Translations under genes and position numbers: made by a program
In this document: one piece after another, positions 62,405-64,000 of the stretch
Layout of the letters: every line of letters begins with the position of its first letter
How positions within the stretch are numbered: the first letter of the stretch is position 1
Assembly (NCBI RefSeq): GCF_028767185.1
Contig: NZ_JARACK010000007.1
Span: forward strand, 1 to 64,000
Origin: Mangrovimonas aestuarii
GTDB lineage: Bacteria; Bacteroidota; Bacteroidia; Flavobacteriales; Flavobacteriaceae
DNA length: 64,000 nucleotides
Reading direction: 5' to 3'
The notes under the pieces: model-generated
The model's input: the letters and a program-made list of their open reading frames with translations, nothing else
What the model was told of the DNA's origin: nothing
Database searches by the model: none

Positions 62405-63742
62405 ATGAGCGAACACTACAACAGCCCTTCATTTAAATCTTGGCTAGACCGTTTGCAACAGGAAAGTTGGCAATTGGAATTGATAATTTCTGGGTTCGCT
62501 ATTTATGGATTGGCTGTTGCTTACCCTTCTATGGAGGCTGCTGTTCAATCGGCTGGTAATGCACAGCATCTCTACAATTACTTTCTGTCGTTTATTGCAT
62601 TGCTTGCCTGCTCCATATTATTGTTCAACTTAATTTTGCATGTTATTCTCCGTGGTATATGGATTGGAGCATTGGGATTGCGCTATGTATTTGGCGACAT
62701 CAAGTTTGAAAAACTAAATTACAGTGAACAATTCACAAGTTTCCTAAAAAAAAGAATCGTATCCTTTGATCGATATATTGCTAAACTTGAAGACTATTGC
62801 AGTATTCTTTTTGCCATTTCCTTTTTGCTTATTTTTTATGTCCTGTCGTGTATGCTCCTGGCGGCAGTACTTATTTTTATTTTAACCGAGCTCATAAAAA
62901 ATGAACGTATTCCAGAATGGATAAGCAACTATATTGGCACCCCTCTTTTCTTGCTTATACTTATTGGAAGCCTTTTAACTTTTATAGACTTTATCACCTT
63001 AGGACTTTTAAAAAAGAATAAGTATACCTCTAAAATATACTTTCCTATTTATAGAGTTTTAGGCTTGTTTACCCTGTCATTTCTCTATCGCCCTTTAGTC
63101 TACAACCTTCAGGACAATCCCTTCGGAAAGCGTATTAGCTTTTTACTGATGCCGGTATATGGTATTATTCTTTTCGTGACTTCGGTTGAATACCAAGACT
63201 CCAATTATTTGCTTACAAGCAAAAACCAACCTTCAACAACCACTTATGCCAACAGCCGAAATTACGATGATCTGCTTCACGAAAATGACGAATTTGTTCG
63301 TGTTGCATCCATTCCATCAAAAGTCATTAGAACGCCCTATTTAAAATTGTTTATAATTCACACAGAAACTATAGAAAATCAAATTTTCGATTTCAATAAA
63401 ACATTAAAACCTAAAAAAGATCTACGCGGACTAAAGAGCTCATTTATTATTGACACTAACAACAACAACCCCAAACTGTACGACATTAGAGATAGCCTGG
63501 CCACAAAATATCTTAGGACATTTAATAAAATGCGACAGGTGTATATCGATTCTGTGTCGTATTCAAGTGATTTTATTATTTCAGCAAACGCTAAATCTCA
63601 AATTGGATTTGAATCCTATATAAAATTAAATGGCTTAAAAGAAGGCAAACATACTATAACGGTTAAAAGAAACGTCATAAAAAACAAAGATACCATCACC
63701 AAAACCGATGTGATGATCCCTTTTTGGTATTTTAGAGAATAA
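62405..63742 (+). CDS. Multi-pass membrane protein of unknown function
   Basis: 445 residues. Five or six membrane segments in the first 270 residues (about 23-45, 58-90, 135-165, 180-205, 235-262), then a soluble C-terminal domain (about 280-445) rich in beta strands, ending with KEGKHTITVKRNVI and an aromatic stretch MIPFWYFRE. The start is the ATG at 62405. No known family was recognised. The C-terminal domain would lie in the periplasm if the first segment starts inside. It faces a convergent membrane protein gene 15 bp away. Confidence 0.75.
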   Translation: MSEHYNSPSFKSWLDRLQQESWQLELIISGFAIYGLAVAYPSMEAAVQSAGNAQHLYNYFLSFIALLACSILLFNLILHVILRGIWIGALGLRYVFGDIKFEKLNYSEQFTSFLKKRIVSFDRYIAKLEDYCSILFAISFLLIFYVLSCMLLAAVLIFILTELIKNERIPEWISNYIGTPLFLLILIGSLLTFIDFITLGLLKKNKYTSKIYFPIYRVLGLFTLSFLYRPLVYNLQDNPFGKRISFLLMPVYGIILFVTSVEYQDSNYLLTSKNQPSTTTYANSRNYDDLLHENDEFVRVASIPSKVIRTPYLKLFIIHTETIENQIFDFNKTLKPKKDLRGLKSSFIIDTNNNNPKLYDIRDSLATKYLRTFNKMRQVYIDSVSYSSDFIISANAKSQIGFESYIKLNGLKEGKHTITVKRNVIKNKDTITKTDVMIPFWYFRE

Positions 63743-63757
63743 TTGCCTTTTAAAATG

Positions 63758-64000
63758 CTATTGTTCCAATTGCTTATTGTAATGTTCTTTAATAAAATAC
63801 AACTGTACCAACAACAATATTGATGCTAAGCCAACAGCATAAACTGTAGTTTTGGAAAAAGACACATTACTGAACAACCAACTAAAATCTGGTAAACTAA
63901 AATTCAATTCATCAAATATTCCCGTTTCGGGTTCTGCAAAAAAGCCCAAGTAAACAAACACCGAAAAACATGCTACAAGAATAACACCCCAAATTTTTCT
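63758..64000 (-). CDS. Membrane protein of unknown function, 5' part outside the window
   Basis: The frame is open to base 64000, so the start is to the right. The visible 80 residues have a helix (RKIWGVILVACFSVFVYLGFF, first 21 given as 64000-63939) then a hydrophilic stretch rich in F, D and L, a second helix (TTVYAVGLASILLLVQLYF) and a short charged end HYNKQLEQ. A GTG in frame at 63961 is not the real start because the first helix continues upstream of it. No family can be assigned from this fragment. Confidence 0.6.
   Translation of the reverse strand, partial: RKIWGVILVACFSVFVYLGFFAEPETGIFDELNFSLPDFSWLFSNVSFSKTTVYAVGLASILLLVQLYFIKEHYNKQLEQ

Overview
The window looks like chromosome of a marine-type Flavobacteriaceae (Bacteroidota). 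Supporting signs: five proteins end in T9SS type A sorting tails or sit beside such proteins; promoters fit the Bacteroidota form TTG-N19-TAnnTTTG; ribosome binding sites are mostly absent; the rpmB-rpmG-DUF4295-ftsY-rimO order, bshC (bacillithiol) and an 832-residue carboxypeptidase-like/TonB-type outer-membrane protein are all typical of the group. Most genes are AT-rich.

Region 1 (1-15660) is the unusual part: three giant secreted adhesin-like proteins built from the same domains (beta-propeller of the glucose/sorbosone dehydrogenase type, thrombospondin-3 calcium repeats, concanavalin-like, choice-of-anchor D, malectin, HYR). Two of them (1-4239, cut by the window, and 5151-10787) end in a two-motif dockerin and have no T9SS tail. 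Each is followed 10-12 bp later by a small gene encoding signal peptide + cohesin-like domain + T9SS tail (4252-5010, 10798-11553). The third (11827-15660) lacks HYR and dockerin and carries its own T9SS tail. I read this as a split secretion/anchoring module: the cohesin partner supplies the T9SS tail that the giant protein lacks. The giant genes are also compositional mosaics, with GC-rich 5' parts joined to AT-rich HYR/dockerin parts.

Region 2 (15644-31618): an M23 peptidase; an ECF sigma/anti-sigma/secreted coiled-coil operon; DUF2911 + meaB; a sugar epimerase; a GT2-LAB_N-ArnT-like operon with a convergent PAP2 phosphatase (probable envelope glycolipid modification); MATE transporter; nitronate monooxygenase; an S8 protease with T9SS tail; mnmA; and a MORN/YwqK protein.

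Region 3 (31708-53459) is a long minus-strand run of core genes (yidC, pyrG, guaA, bshC, rimO, ftsY, rpmG, rpmB, cinA, DnaQ-like exonuclease, a 2-oxoacid dehydrogenase E2, GT2, recR). It is interrupted by a PNGase F-like surface lipoprotein that has an 18-A tract upstream, and includes a LysM/periplasmic-binding-fold protein and a PLP decarboxylase.

Region 4 (53542-64000): a sodium:solute symporter, CoA-binding protein, outer-membrane barrel protein, a small structured RNA candidate, a KAS III (fabH-like), htpG, two proteins of unknown function and a membrane protein cut by the window end. No rRNA, CRISPR array, insertion sequence or convincing tRNA was seen.
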